From: Dipteris shenzhenensis
Taxonomy: Eukaryota; Polypodiophyta; Polypodiopsida; Gleicheniales
Assembly (NCBI GenBank): GCA_047967505.1
Contig: CM106540.1
DNA: 64,000 bases
Strand: one strand, 5' to 3'
The translations under genes and the position numbers were made by a program. How positions within the stretch are numbered: the stretch's first letter is position 1; the number at the start of each line of letters is the position of its first letter. Positions 54,215 to 64,000 of the stretch are shown here, one piece after another. The notes beneath the pieces are model-generated. The model saw nothing but the letters and a program-made list of their open reading frames with translations. It was not told where the DNA came from and ran no database searches.

Positions 54215-56260
54215 GACAAGTGGATGGGGCCACAGGGACTGGACTTTTCCTTAATCCATACAAGTGTGTTTTCAGTGCGTTCTCAGATGTGATGCTAGGT
54301 CACACCATCGCAACAAAGGCATTGTCACCAAAAATTTATGTTGTACAGGAGATGACCAATCAGAACAATATCCAACAAGTGTGTTCTTTTGTGGGATACC
54401 TCAATCTCTATCAAAGATTTATCAATAAACTTGCAGGTGTTAGCAAACCACTTTATCGGGGCTAAAAAGAGACGAAACAAAGTTTGAGTGGAACAATGAG
54501 TGGGGTGAGTCCTTTAAAGCCTTGCAAGGGATGGCAAGTCAAGCACTAATCCTAACTAGAATTTGCTCTTCCACATGCTTGTCAATGCATTAGATATGGC
54601 CATCACATCCATCTTGGCCATGCCTAAAGGGAAAGTGGACCTCCAGATCTATACGTGAGTTGGATGTTCTCATTGGACAAAGTGAAAAATTCAACAACAA
54701 AATGGGAATCCCTAGGCATGGTTTACAACATCCAAAAAATTTGGCATTACCTCTTGGGTAGCCCCTTCGCATTCTACATGGATCATTAGGCATTGTTGTA
54801 CATGATCAACAAGACAATAATGAAGCCTTGCCTGATCTATTGGATGAAGCTTCTCTAGAAGTTTGACTTCAATATTATCCATAAGTTGAGGGTGTCCCAT
54901 TAAGGAGATGACTACCTTCCTACATAAAAAACAAAGCAAAGAGATTCACGATAGTCTCTTCGATGTCAGTGTCTATGTATGACAACTAGCATGATGAGAT
55001 CATCTTGAGAGGGACATTTCTAATACATTTAGCAAAGAAAAAAGGTGACTTAAAGCCATGGAAGTACTCACTCATAGGCATGCATCTGTATAAAAATGGT
55101 AGGGACATGATCTTCTAATGATGTATCCTCCCCCCACAAATGAACCAGGTGTCATGGAAGAAGGCCACCAAGGGGTTGCCTAAGCACACTTCTCCACCGT
55201 AGGCACTGTGAAGAAGATTTTGTGTGTAGGGCTATGGTGGAGCATGATCTTCATCGATGTGGTGCAGCATTGTAAGCACTACAATGTGTGCCAATGAACC
55301 ATTAGGCTAACCTCTCAAGATCGGATGCCATTGCACCCCACCCAACCAAGGGAACCATTTCAAAAGTGGGTGTTCCACATTGTGGATCCATTTAGCGTGG
55401 CAATGAATCCAAGGCAAAACAAATATAATTGGTGGAAACTAACTATGTCACCAAGTAGGCCAAATCAAAAGCCCTCAAGGACAACACTGCCCATAACACG
55501 GCATAATTTTTGTAGAAAAATGACATATGTTGATTTGGATGCACCATCAAAATCATGTAAGAACAAGGAGTTCACTTCATAAATTCAATCATTGAAGTGA
55601 TGCCAAAGGAATTGCTCATTCAACATAAGAAAGCCATGAACTACCCCAGATGTGAATGGTCAAACTAAAGCCACTAGCAAGACCTTCAAAATGATCCTCG
55701 AATGAAAATCAAAATGAATGGGATCACAAATTACAGATAGCACTATGGGCATATTGCATAGCATTCAAATCCACTACGATGCACACTCCCTTCTAGCTGG
55801 CATTTGGATTAGAAGCGGTGGTGTGCTAGTAGAGTTCTTAATGCCAAGTCTCCATGTGGATGCAAAACATAAAAATGGCCAAGAAGAGGCAGTTTCAACG
55901 GTCCTAAACGAGCTAAATTTCCTCAAAGAAGTTTGACTACAAGCCACTTGGACCCAAGGCATGCTCCAGCAATAAAGAAAAGCATGGCACTATTGCCACT
56001 TTAAGAAGAACATTCTCAAAGAAGAACATTGCCACTATTGGCACTATTGCCAATTTAAGAAGAACATTCTCAAAGAGGACACAATAGTACACGTGTACAG
56101 TGCCCCCTTGGGGACAAAACTCTAGCATCAGGCATGGCTTGGCCCATATGAAATTAACCATTCCTTCAAGAATGGGACAGTTATCTTGGAAGATGTAGAA
56201 GGGAACAAATTTTCAAAGTGCATCAACGAGATGAAGTTTAAAATGTTATGACTACAAAGT
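54215..56260 (+). mobile_element. Ty3/gypsy RT-RNase H-integrase remnant
   Basis: Plus strand: late RT (FLNPYKCVFSAFSDVMLGH, Q-Q-V-C-S-F-V-G-Y-L-N-L-Y-Q-R-F-I, 54220-54465); RNase H (Q-K-I-W-H-Y-L-L-G-S-P-F-A-F-Y-M-D-H, about 54730-54790); the integrase core (V-G-V-P-H-C-G-S, K-S-K-A-L-K-D-N-T-A-H-N-T-A, G-V-H-F-I-N-S, about 55360-55600, then N-Y-P-R-C-E-W-S-N); and the integrase C-terminus (G-P-Y-E-I-N-H-S-F-K-N-G-T-V, about 56140-56190). It is riddled with stops. A 52-bp-scale tandem duplication of GAAGAACATTCTCAAAGA-type sequence sits at 55995-56080. RT N-terminus, protease and gag are missing. Confidence 0.88.
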
Positions 56261-56389
56261 CAAGTTGAACTCTCAAAGGATGCCCTAGTGAGACCTCAAA
56301 CCAAGGCCAAATTAAAGTCGCCAATTAACATCAAATTAGGTCATCTAGATAGGTTAGCATTAGGAATCACAATAGCCCTAAAATGGAAG

Positions 56390-58070
56390 AATCCCATGAT
56401 AGATTGCATAATTATAGCAGGGAGTGGCATGAAGGGCCACATGAAGTGACAAGTAACAGGGCACTGGGGCAAGAAGTGGCAAATGACAAGAAGTGAGAAG
56501 GACGGTCCCTCCCACCATAGCCATATAAGGGCCTCAAGGGGGAAGAACTCAAAACACATATCACAACACTCTCCCTCCCCTCTCCCTCCTCCGCTCTCAA
56601 GGCCCCCATCCCCACTCCTCAATGAAGGCCCAGTGCTAAGGCACTAGCCTCTATGCTCCCTTTTATAGACTCCAACTGGCCATGGTGGATGACAAAGTGC
56701 CATCATGGACCACAAAGACAAATCATAGCTCCATAGATGGAGCAATTCAGAGGCTAAGAGGTGGGATCATGGTTTTCCTCAGCACACCATCCTACAATCC
56801 TCAATTGGCCATGAGTGACCTAAGGAGTGGCAAGATGTGGAGCCCAAGTTAAGTAGCAAGTGCATACACTCTAACACATGTCAATCCTCATAAGCAATGA
56901 CACCAAGAGAGCAACAAAGGAATGCACCGCATCTGATACCACATGTCAACTTTCAAGTATGGCACAACCAACCCAAACCTTACTCGACCTAAGCACAAAC
57001 AAACAAGTTGGGTCTAACCGTTGCAGTTGTAGCTAGTAGAGATAAGGAAAAAGAAACCATAAGTAGACCACTGAACCTAGTAACACCATCTAGGCACAAT
57101 GGCACATAATGCCCCGGCAACAAACGAGCGATGTCAAAATAGTGGTGGGAAAAATGTTGAACCCTAAAACTGACAAATCAAGGGTTCAATGATGTATGAA
57201 GAAGAGATTACTAATCAGAGGATGGATAATGACATCAAAGCCTCCAAGTGAAGGAGGGCAAACAAATCTCCTTAGGGACAGTGAATCGAGCTCCTTGACA
57301 AAGAGCACAGGGAGTTGATAACTAAAGGACCAATCAATGTGAAGATCAGCTCGAATCTAACTCTTGACATCTTGGCCAAGCTTCAAGGCCTTGTCTAATA
57401 GGAGGCATCTTGGCCACGTCTAAAGGTCACCCAAGGACTACAAAGCTAGGCAACAAAGTGGCGCAAGACAATTAAATGGGTCAAAGGTGTTCATTAGCAC
57501 AATCACCAAAAGAAGTGCCATAATGATGACTGACCCCCAATAGTCACCAGTTTGACTGACCTTCAAACAGCCACCATAGCAAGCACCATAATGCCAATCC
57601 ATCTTCATGTTGACAAAATGGACAAGGGATGTAGATGTGAAGGTTTCGTTCCGATGAACCTTGTCACCCCATACCAATGCAAAGTTACTCCCCTGAGACA
57701 TGCAGGGCGAGTCTTGTAAATGAAGTGGGTAGACCCACCATGAATGCTAGGTAGTTAGCTTATTATAAAAGGATAGATAGTCTAAGGTGCTAGGCTCTAT
57801 GAGTATTGTAACCAAGTCTACTTGTGTGTGTGGAGTGTAGCCGAAACACTATTGGAATCTAACCATGAGACTCCCAGTAATAGAAGTCAATAATTTGAGA
57901 AAGCATCTCTCTATCTCTCTCTCTCTCTCTCTCTCTCATTCTCTCTCTCCCCCTCCCTTTGAGTTGTTCGTCCCATTAGTTGTCACCACCCGCTTTGCAT
58001 TTTCTCGCCCCCCCTAGTCATTTGGGAAAGGCAATCACCCTGCCACAAAGACAAACAAAGGGCTTATGGG
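56390..58070 (+). mobile_element. Probable LTR / 3' non-coding sequence of the gypsy element
   Basis: This follows the integrase C-terminus and lacks coding frames. It has two TATA-like sites, CATATAAGGG near 56521 and TTATAAAAGG near 57762, the latter followed by an LTR-leader-like stretch and a (CT)n run (57914-57936). The boundaries and a matching 5' LTR could not be defined. Confidence 0.4.
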
Positions 58071-58770
58071 ATAAGCACCAACTGACACAATAGCAAGCAT
58101 TTATTGGAGTTTCTGGATTTGGTGTTAATAGAGATCTCAATAAAAGGATCATGTTTTCCATGAATACATAAAATCAAAATATAAATTCTCACAATCTTTC
58201 AAAATGCAATGCAAATTAGCTTCAATGACTCATAAAACTTAGACATAGGATATTTACTTACATGACTACACACTGGGCCACAACATCATCTGGAGATCAT
58301 CTGCTATTGCATTCTCTTATATCTCATGCCTACATAAAATAAATTTATTTTAAAAATATCATTTACATCTTAGGTAAAAATGACAAACAACATTGATAAT
58401 GAAGGAATAAGAAATTACTCTTTAAAATGTGGCAACATCTCATCCAAGCAAATTCTTTTGTGTTCACCCAAACAAATAGGCAAAATAATATTTTTGTCCT
58501 TGGTCCCCTACATTGACATTGATGATGTGATCCTCATTGAATAGGGCCTTTAGAGCCACGTTTGGATTTTTTCTCTTTCCTATGAGAAGGATATTTGGAT
58601 CATCCTTTGCGTGCATTTTCTTTTGACCCTTTATCCACACTTAAGTCCCACATGCAAAAGATCAGCTCGAATCTGACTCTTGACATCTTGGCCAAGCTTC
58701 AAGCCCTTGGCCAAAAGTAGGAATATTTGTCATGCCTAAAGGTTAGCCAAGGTCTACAAAGCTAGGCAAC
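57345..58770. repeat. Dispersed direct repeat pair (about 110 bp)
   Basis: The segments 57345-57455 and about 58660-58770 share GATCAGCTCGAATCT, then CTCTTGACATCTTGGCCAAG, TGCCTAAAGGT/GTCTAAAGGT and CTACAAAGCTAGGCAAC. They are about 85% alike and 1.3 kb apart, so they may be pieces of two LTR copies. Confidence 0.7.
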
Positions 58771-59050
58771 TAAAACCAAAAGGTCGACTCTTCCACACAA
58801 TAATAACCAATTAATCAATTGGAGAAGAATAACACAATCACACCATGATAGCCATGGGTACAATCTCCCCCCCTAGATGAGTAGCTCATGCTTCCTCAGC
58901 TAGAGTATTTATAATATTTCATTAAAGCACAAGGAGCCAAAATTATCCCTCTCTTCCAAAATAAGGGATTTGCTTTACATAGCCTTTTGGGCCCATAATT
59001 GATTTATGTCCTCTCTAAAATATATTTCTCAAACTTTGAAATATTAAAGA
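58071..59050. other. Region without recognisable gene
   Basis: AT-rich sequence with no confident coding domain on either strand. A short minus-strand stretch near 58500-58650 is coding-like (K-D-D-P-N-I-L-L-I-G-K-R) but unassignable. Confidence 0.35.
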
Positions 59051-59059
59051 AATACAAAA

Positions 59060-59450
59060 TTGGCCCATGGCCATAAAAGATGCATAGGGTGGACTACAGG
59101 AGGTGAAAGAGGGGATGGTGGCAAGAGGAAGAAGAGTAGGTGGGGGGAAGGTGGAAGAAGAGACGGGGGGCAAAAGAGCAAGCGGGGGAGAGGAGGTGGG
59201 GGGTGGAGGGAAAGGGGAGAAGAGCTAACGGAGGGGAGGAGGTGGGAGGTGGAGGAGATGGTAGAAGGGGCCAAGGAGCGGGTGGCAAAGAAGGTGAAGG
59301 GGTGGAAGAGACAGTGTGGGGGGAGCTGACAAGGGGAGGTAGAGTAGGAGGAGGGTGGGGGGGAGGTGGCATAGACTGCAAAAGGGAGGATATTGGTGGG
59401 GCAACAACAGAAGCTTCCCAAGAGAGAGGATCAACTTTGGTTCTTTGAGC
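59060..59450. repeat. Purine-rich (GGAGG/GAAGA) minisatellite
   Basis: About 390 bp with a plus strand that is almost all purine, similar in composition to 13560-13980, 24180-24600 and 25910-26180. All open frames across it are low-complexity. Confidence 0.85.
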
Positions 59451-59459
59451 ATCCCCACA

Positions 59460-62400
59460 TTAATTTCCTTGATGGCCTATGCTTAGGTGATTCGACCTCA
59501 GTTCCCTAATTTGGCTCATTTGACTCCAGTTCTTTAAGGATCCTTCAATTCCCTTCTTCACCCCAATGAAGCTTTTAGGAAACCAGGGGGGCTCTTCTAT
59601 TTCCTTTGTGACTTTAGTTGCCACCCTTAGTGTCTCAATCATTATGACTTGCTCTGTGTTCAGTGCTAGGAGCTTTTCTTCGCTATTAGAGTTGTAACCT
59701 TTCTTGACTTTTAGAAATTCTAGTTTGCATTCTTTTATAATTGTGCCTTTACTCATTGGTATTTACACTTCATTCCCTTCCTAGGTTCAATCCCATCCTT
59801 TGTGACTTTAGTTGCCACCCTTAGTGTATCGATCATTGTGACTTGCTCTATGTTCAATGCTAGGAGCTTTTCTTCGCTATCAAAGTTGTAACCTTTCTGG
59901 ACTTCTAGAAATTTAGGTTTGCATTCTTTTGTAATTGTGCTTTTACCCATTAGTATTGACACTTCATTACCTTCCTGGGTTACTAGTACATCTTTGCCCC
60001 TAACCATGAAGTACCTTGGCACCTTTGAGCTCCAAGTGATGTGGCATGCCCTACTTTGTTCTGCATCTCCACCTCATCTTCACCACAATGAACATTATGG
60101 TGAAGTAGGCTTCATTGAACTTTATGCAGACATCTTTTAGCATGCCCATGAGCATGACCAGCCTTTGGTCTACCATTCAAAGTTTGTATGGGTAAGGCTT
60201 TAAGTTTCTTAGCTTGAGACTCTTTCACACTTCATGTGTATGATGTTGATGCCCACACCCAAGCCCCATTGACTATCAATCTGTCATCATATGGTTTTGG
60301 ACCTTGATATCCATTACAAGTACTTCTTGATTCCCAAATCATTATTCAATCACTTTGATGCTTGTTTATGGTCTCCTCACCCCTTGGTTGGCCATACCTA
60401 GTGCTTGGTGCATGGTGATTGGCACTCAGATAAATTATGCCCTCACTTGTGTCCTTGGCATACATAGCCTACTCGATGCTTGGTTGTAGGAGTTAGACAT
60501 CAAGTGTGCTATCACAGGGTTTGTGCTACATGGGCAAAATTGTATAAAGATGGGTAGACGAGCATGCAGAATAGAAATACTAGTGTTGTGATATCTGAGT
60601 TGAAATGTCAAACCAATATGAGTGTTGTGAAATATGAGTTGAAATGTCAAACTGATATTATATTAGATGGAAGTCATCCTATTACAAACAACCATAGTAG
60701 CAACAACTATGCTCATGCAATAAGTGGTGAGTGGCTCTTAGTCTCTTACCTCAACTTGAGGCATTATATTAAGATGGGTCTCATCCTATTACAAACAACC
60801 GTAGTAGCAACTATGCTCATGAAAAAAGTGGTGAGTGGATCTCACTCTCTCGCCTCAGCTTGAGGCACTACATTGACTAAGAATAGCAAGGCTCAACCCT
60901 GTGTAGCCTACTCAACTCAAACTTAGCAACTAGCAAAGCAAAGGGAGCAAGCTTGTTTTATCTTGGACTCTACACTAGTCAATTCCAGTGAATTTCCTTT
61001 CAATCTCATACTTGGAAACCTACAAAACCACTACCAAGGATTGGCTCCATGACCTAGCCTGTATTGGCTCTTCCTAGATGCTTGGGGTTGTGCCACTGGC
61101 TTCTCAATATAACAAAAGGCATAAGATGAGACTCGGGGTCCGATAGAAGTAAGGCTTGGGCCATTGTTTTCTCTTCCTAATTAGTCCACTATAGCTTGCT
61201 TGGTGGTGGGAGCCTCTACTTCCTTAGCCACCATAGTTTGTACCCAGTTTTCTTCACTTAAGTGGCCAATGTGCAAGCCTTGGTGAGGGGATATGAGGCT
61301 TAACATGGTCCACCTTGTCCAAAGTCTATCTTTATCATCATCATCAAGGCCCTTACATTGGGGCAACTGAGATGGTTTCTCCTTGGGTGCTGTAATAATG
61401 CCTAGATTTGCTCCAGGGTGAACATTTTGTTTTAAAATGAGGCATTCTCTTAGTGCAGTGTGGTAATGATAGCAGTAGGCAAGGTAGCAGACTTTAGCTT
61501 GCGTTTATTTTGCACAATGAGCCACCATTGGATCTTCCTTTTAGTAAATGAATCCTTGAGCATTGTCTGGTTTCATGGAGCTATTTTGTTAAGCATGCAT
61601 ACTCATCCTATAGCTTAGTAAGGTTGTCCTTGAGCTCCTCACATTCTAAGTGCAACTTCTTATGCTACATGCTTTCAATATCAAGCTCCTCTTCATAAAA
61701 CGCTAGAAGCTATCACTCATAAGACATGTGCTATTGCTTGTTATGTGAAAGAACCTGAGGCGGTATCCATTGTCTAGCAAGATAGCATAACATCTGATTT
61801 GGAGATAGGGATTCTTCTTCAAGTTGATGCTAGTTGGCCACAACAACATCATGTGGAACATTATTATTAAATCAAAAAAATCCATTGATGTGTTCACTCA
61901 TGGTGACCCTTCGGGGTGGCAATAGTTGTGTAATATGTATGGGGAGATTGGGGTACAAATAACCCTTAGCATCATCTGGTTGTTTGGATGGGTTCTTGAT
62001 GGGTTGCCAACACCTAGGTTAATTGGCTCTTCAGCATGGTAAGTTTGTTTGGGGACAACCCCTACACTTGAGTCATGAAACTCAATGACTATCCACTTGA
62101 CCTTGGAATCCAAGCCTACTGCAAAACTGCTCATGTGTTTGCTTCTTCATTCTTGAGTTTCTTGGTCCTTTGGGTGCTCAAAAAAGGACTTTGTTGCTGC
62201 ATTTTTTGCATCCTTCCAATAGATAAATTGGTGTCATTGTAGAGCTCTTTATTGTTGGCTGCATGTCACTGGGGCCAGTCAAAGTGTGGGGCTCTTCTGT
62301 AGCACCCTTAAGAGTTGTTTCTTTTATTAGAGGGGGAGGAATCGTAGAGCTTCCTTTAGTAAGAGGAGGAGGCATGGGTTGATAAGGCTATGGGCTAGCT

Positions 62401-62890
62401 GGAGTCTTTGGAGGAGGTGAGGGAGCATGATTTTGTGGTTGAGAAGGAGGAGGAGTAGATGTTGATGTTTGTGATTTAAAAATTATCATAATGGGCTTTG
62501 GGGGAGGGTTGTCTACTTGGGAAGCAAGTTGTGGCTTAAGAATAGGCAAAGCTTGGGCCAAAGAGCCTGCTTGGTCTCCCAAGCTCAAAACCACAAGGAC
62601 CTAGGTTAGTACTCTAGAAGAAGAATTGAAGGTCAAGGTCAACCTTCCAAAGCTAAGGCTCTTGCCCAATGTACCTCTTCAAATATTAATTTATGGCAAA
62701 TCAAACACAAATGCAGGTTGAGATTGCAATGGGCATGGCCCTCGCCACTAATTGCTTGAAGTTGTTGGGTCAAAATTCTTTTGAAAGAACAGGACCATTG
62801 AGGGAGAATTCCGCTAATGACATCATTGTGATACCAATGTAAAACAAGTAAAACCTTCCCAAAATCATCACTTTGTGAGCTCAACCAATT
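59460..62890 (-). mobile_element. Gypsy-type gag/spacer region (decayed), tentative
   Basis: A minus-strand low-density coding signal. Pro/Ser-rich segments (62594-62178) are followed by gag-like pieces (62134-61703), a segment with G-L-D-D-D-D-K-D-R-L-W-T-R-W (61366-61181), and spacer-like sequence (60022-59460) with Y-F-M-V-R-G-K-D-V-L-V-T. The last part is duplicated: 59608 and 59802 start two copies of about 175 bp (period 194 bp), each encoding E-E-K-L-L-A-L-N-x-E-Q-V. No zinc knuckle, protease or RT is visible, so the family is uncertain. Confidence 0.35.
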
Positions 62891-62960
62891 ATTGTTGAGA
62901 ATTCATCCTCTCTCCCTCTCTCTCTCTCTGACTCACATAACACTAGGGCCTAGGACAATT

Positions 62961-62962
<2 letters not shown>

Positions 62963-63007
<45 letters not shown>

Positions 63008-63012
63008 CTCTC

Positions 63013-63070
<58 letters not shown>
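62963..63070. repeat. (AC)n-(CT)n compound microsatellite
   Basis: AC run from about 62963 to 63002, then a CT run from 63006 to 63070 with one CG interruption. Confidence 0.97.
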
Positions 63071-63072
<2 letters not shown>

Positions 63073-63139
63073 ATATGATATTCATAGGAGTTTGTGTTTG
63101 TGTCTACGGCTGTTAATGCATGCCATTCTCAAGATGTAG

Positions 63140-64000
63140 CAACCTTGCTTTTTAGTTACCTCCTATGGAAAGGAAATCTCTAGGAAGGTCTTTACTCCTC
63201 TAATCTCTTGGACCAGTGGTGTTCGGATGGTTCCTCCTCAATGGCTGGAGGTTCTCTGCCGTTCAAAAGCTGCTTTACCCACTTCGGGAATGGCCGTTGC
63301 CATTGTGGTTCTGCAGGCTCTTCTTCCTCTTCTTTATCTTGAATCCTCCCAAGCACCATTGGGGGAGTTCAGTCTACTATTGGTGGTTGTACTGGATGGA
63401 TATGCTGGTCCTGGTTGTCTGAGAAGGAAGCATCCTCCTCTAATTGATGCGGCTGTTCTGAGAAGACCACATCGTGACTTACTATTACCTTCTTAGTAAC
63501 AGAATTATAGAGATGGTAATCCTTCGCCTCTTCACTGTAGCCCAAGAAAATACACTTCCGGCTCTTTGGTTCCCATTTGGTCCTGTTAGCATCAGGGACA
63601 TGCACAAGACAGTCACATCCAAAAACTCTGAAATGTGCAGATGAAGGTTTCTTATCAGAAAAGGCTTGCAGTGGAGTCATCCCATTCATAGCCTTCGTGT
63701 AGCTACGATTCAGAATGTAAACTACCGTGTTACATGCTTCAGCCCAAAAAGTCTTTGGCAAATTTTTCCCTTTCATCATACTCCTGCCCATTTCGCAGAT
63801 GACGTGCATCTTGCGCTCTACTACTCCATTTTGTTGTGGTGTATGTGGTGGGGGTTTCTGCCTCTTGATCTCGTGACTTTTGCAGTAACTTTCGAATTCA
63901 CTTGATGTGAACTCACCACCTCTGTCTGATCTCAACTTCTTCACCTTTCTCCCCGTTTCTTTCTCGACCATTACATGCCATTCTTTGAACTTACTAAAAG
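63140..64000 (-). mobile_element. Ty1/copia integrase fragment, runs off the window
   Basis: Minus strand from the right edge: W-H-V-M-V-E-K-E-T-G-R-K-V-K, L-R-S-D-R-G-G-E-F (second catalytic Asp of DDE), H-T-P-Q-Q-N-G-V-V-E-R-K (the Glu), then FWAEACNTVVYILNRS, F-R-V-F-G-C-D-C-L-V-H-V-P and K-C-I-F-L-G-Y-S. The frame 63971-63369 is 200 codons with no internal stop, so this copy is less decayed than the others. It continues into the acidic linker before RT (G-R-E-P-P-A-I-E-E-E, about 63240) and then fades near 63140 beside the microsatellite. The missing RT would lie to the left, so it is truncated there. The 5' part is outside the window. Confidence 0.92.

Noticed and set aside
59044-59458. 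Open frames in four of six frames
   Set aside because: Composition effect of a purine minisatellite.

Overview
The window is nuclear DNA of a land plant. Three things show this: a spliced UBA-SEP-UBX (PUX-type) gene with plant GT-AG introns, a long intronless PLS-type pentatricopeptide (PPR) gene, and a mass of decayed Ty1/copia, Ty3/gypsy, LINE, Helitron and probable CACTA sequence with many (CT)n microsatellites. Coding density is very low, and one intron is 9.2 kb long and full of transposon debris. A large-genome non-seed vascular plant such as a fern would fit, but that is a guess and the sequence does not fix the taxon.

Layout. 1-3.4 kb: on the minus strand, a decayed intron-bearing gene that appears to join a ParB-like domain to an N4/N6-type amino-methyltransferase domain. 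This is the most unusual item here. It abuts a gypsy RT scrap at 3.4-3.8 kb. 4.8-6.7 kb: a decayed DUF7869-type transposon gene. 7.1-8.1 kb: a copia gag stub, copia end sequences and two PPR scraps in inverted orientation. 10.1-20.8 kb: the PUX5-like gene on the minus strand, four exons and 422 aa, apparently intact. Its first intron holds an unidentified decayed coiled-coil gene, a purine minisatellite, a piece of an SH3P-like first exon, a LINE RT and two oppositely oriented gypsy fragments. 20.8-22.4 kb: the PUX5 upstream region, with a TATA-like repeat, six CACGTGG boxes and a 238-bp-period direct repeat.

22.9-27.7 kb: AT-rich, multiply duplicated non-coding DNA. 27.8-32.9 kb: a decayed Helitron Rep/helicase followed by unrelated gene-like exons and a 175-bp minisatellite. 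33.4-36.5 kb: a copia gag-pol on the minus strand, truncated at both ends. 36.9-40.5 kb: a gypsy gag-pol on the minus strand. 41.8-43.2 kb: tandem repeats, a CACTACAA end, palindromes at an exact 26-bp period and a near-perfect hairpin. 44.2-46.5 kb: the PPR gene. 47.9-58.8 kb: gypsy RT, LINE, a 914-bp near-identical tandem duplication carrying copia RNase H, a copia 3' LTR, a LINE ORF1-like region, and a gypsy RT-RNase H-integrase run on the plus strand with LTR-like sequence. 59-64 kb: purine-rich DNA, a gypsy gag-like region and a copia integrase that runs off the window.

Only two genes look functional: PUX5-like (minus) and the PPR gene (plus). No operon-like cooperation is expected. The biological content lies in nested insertion, gene-fragment capture and decay around them.
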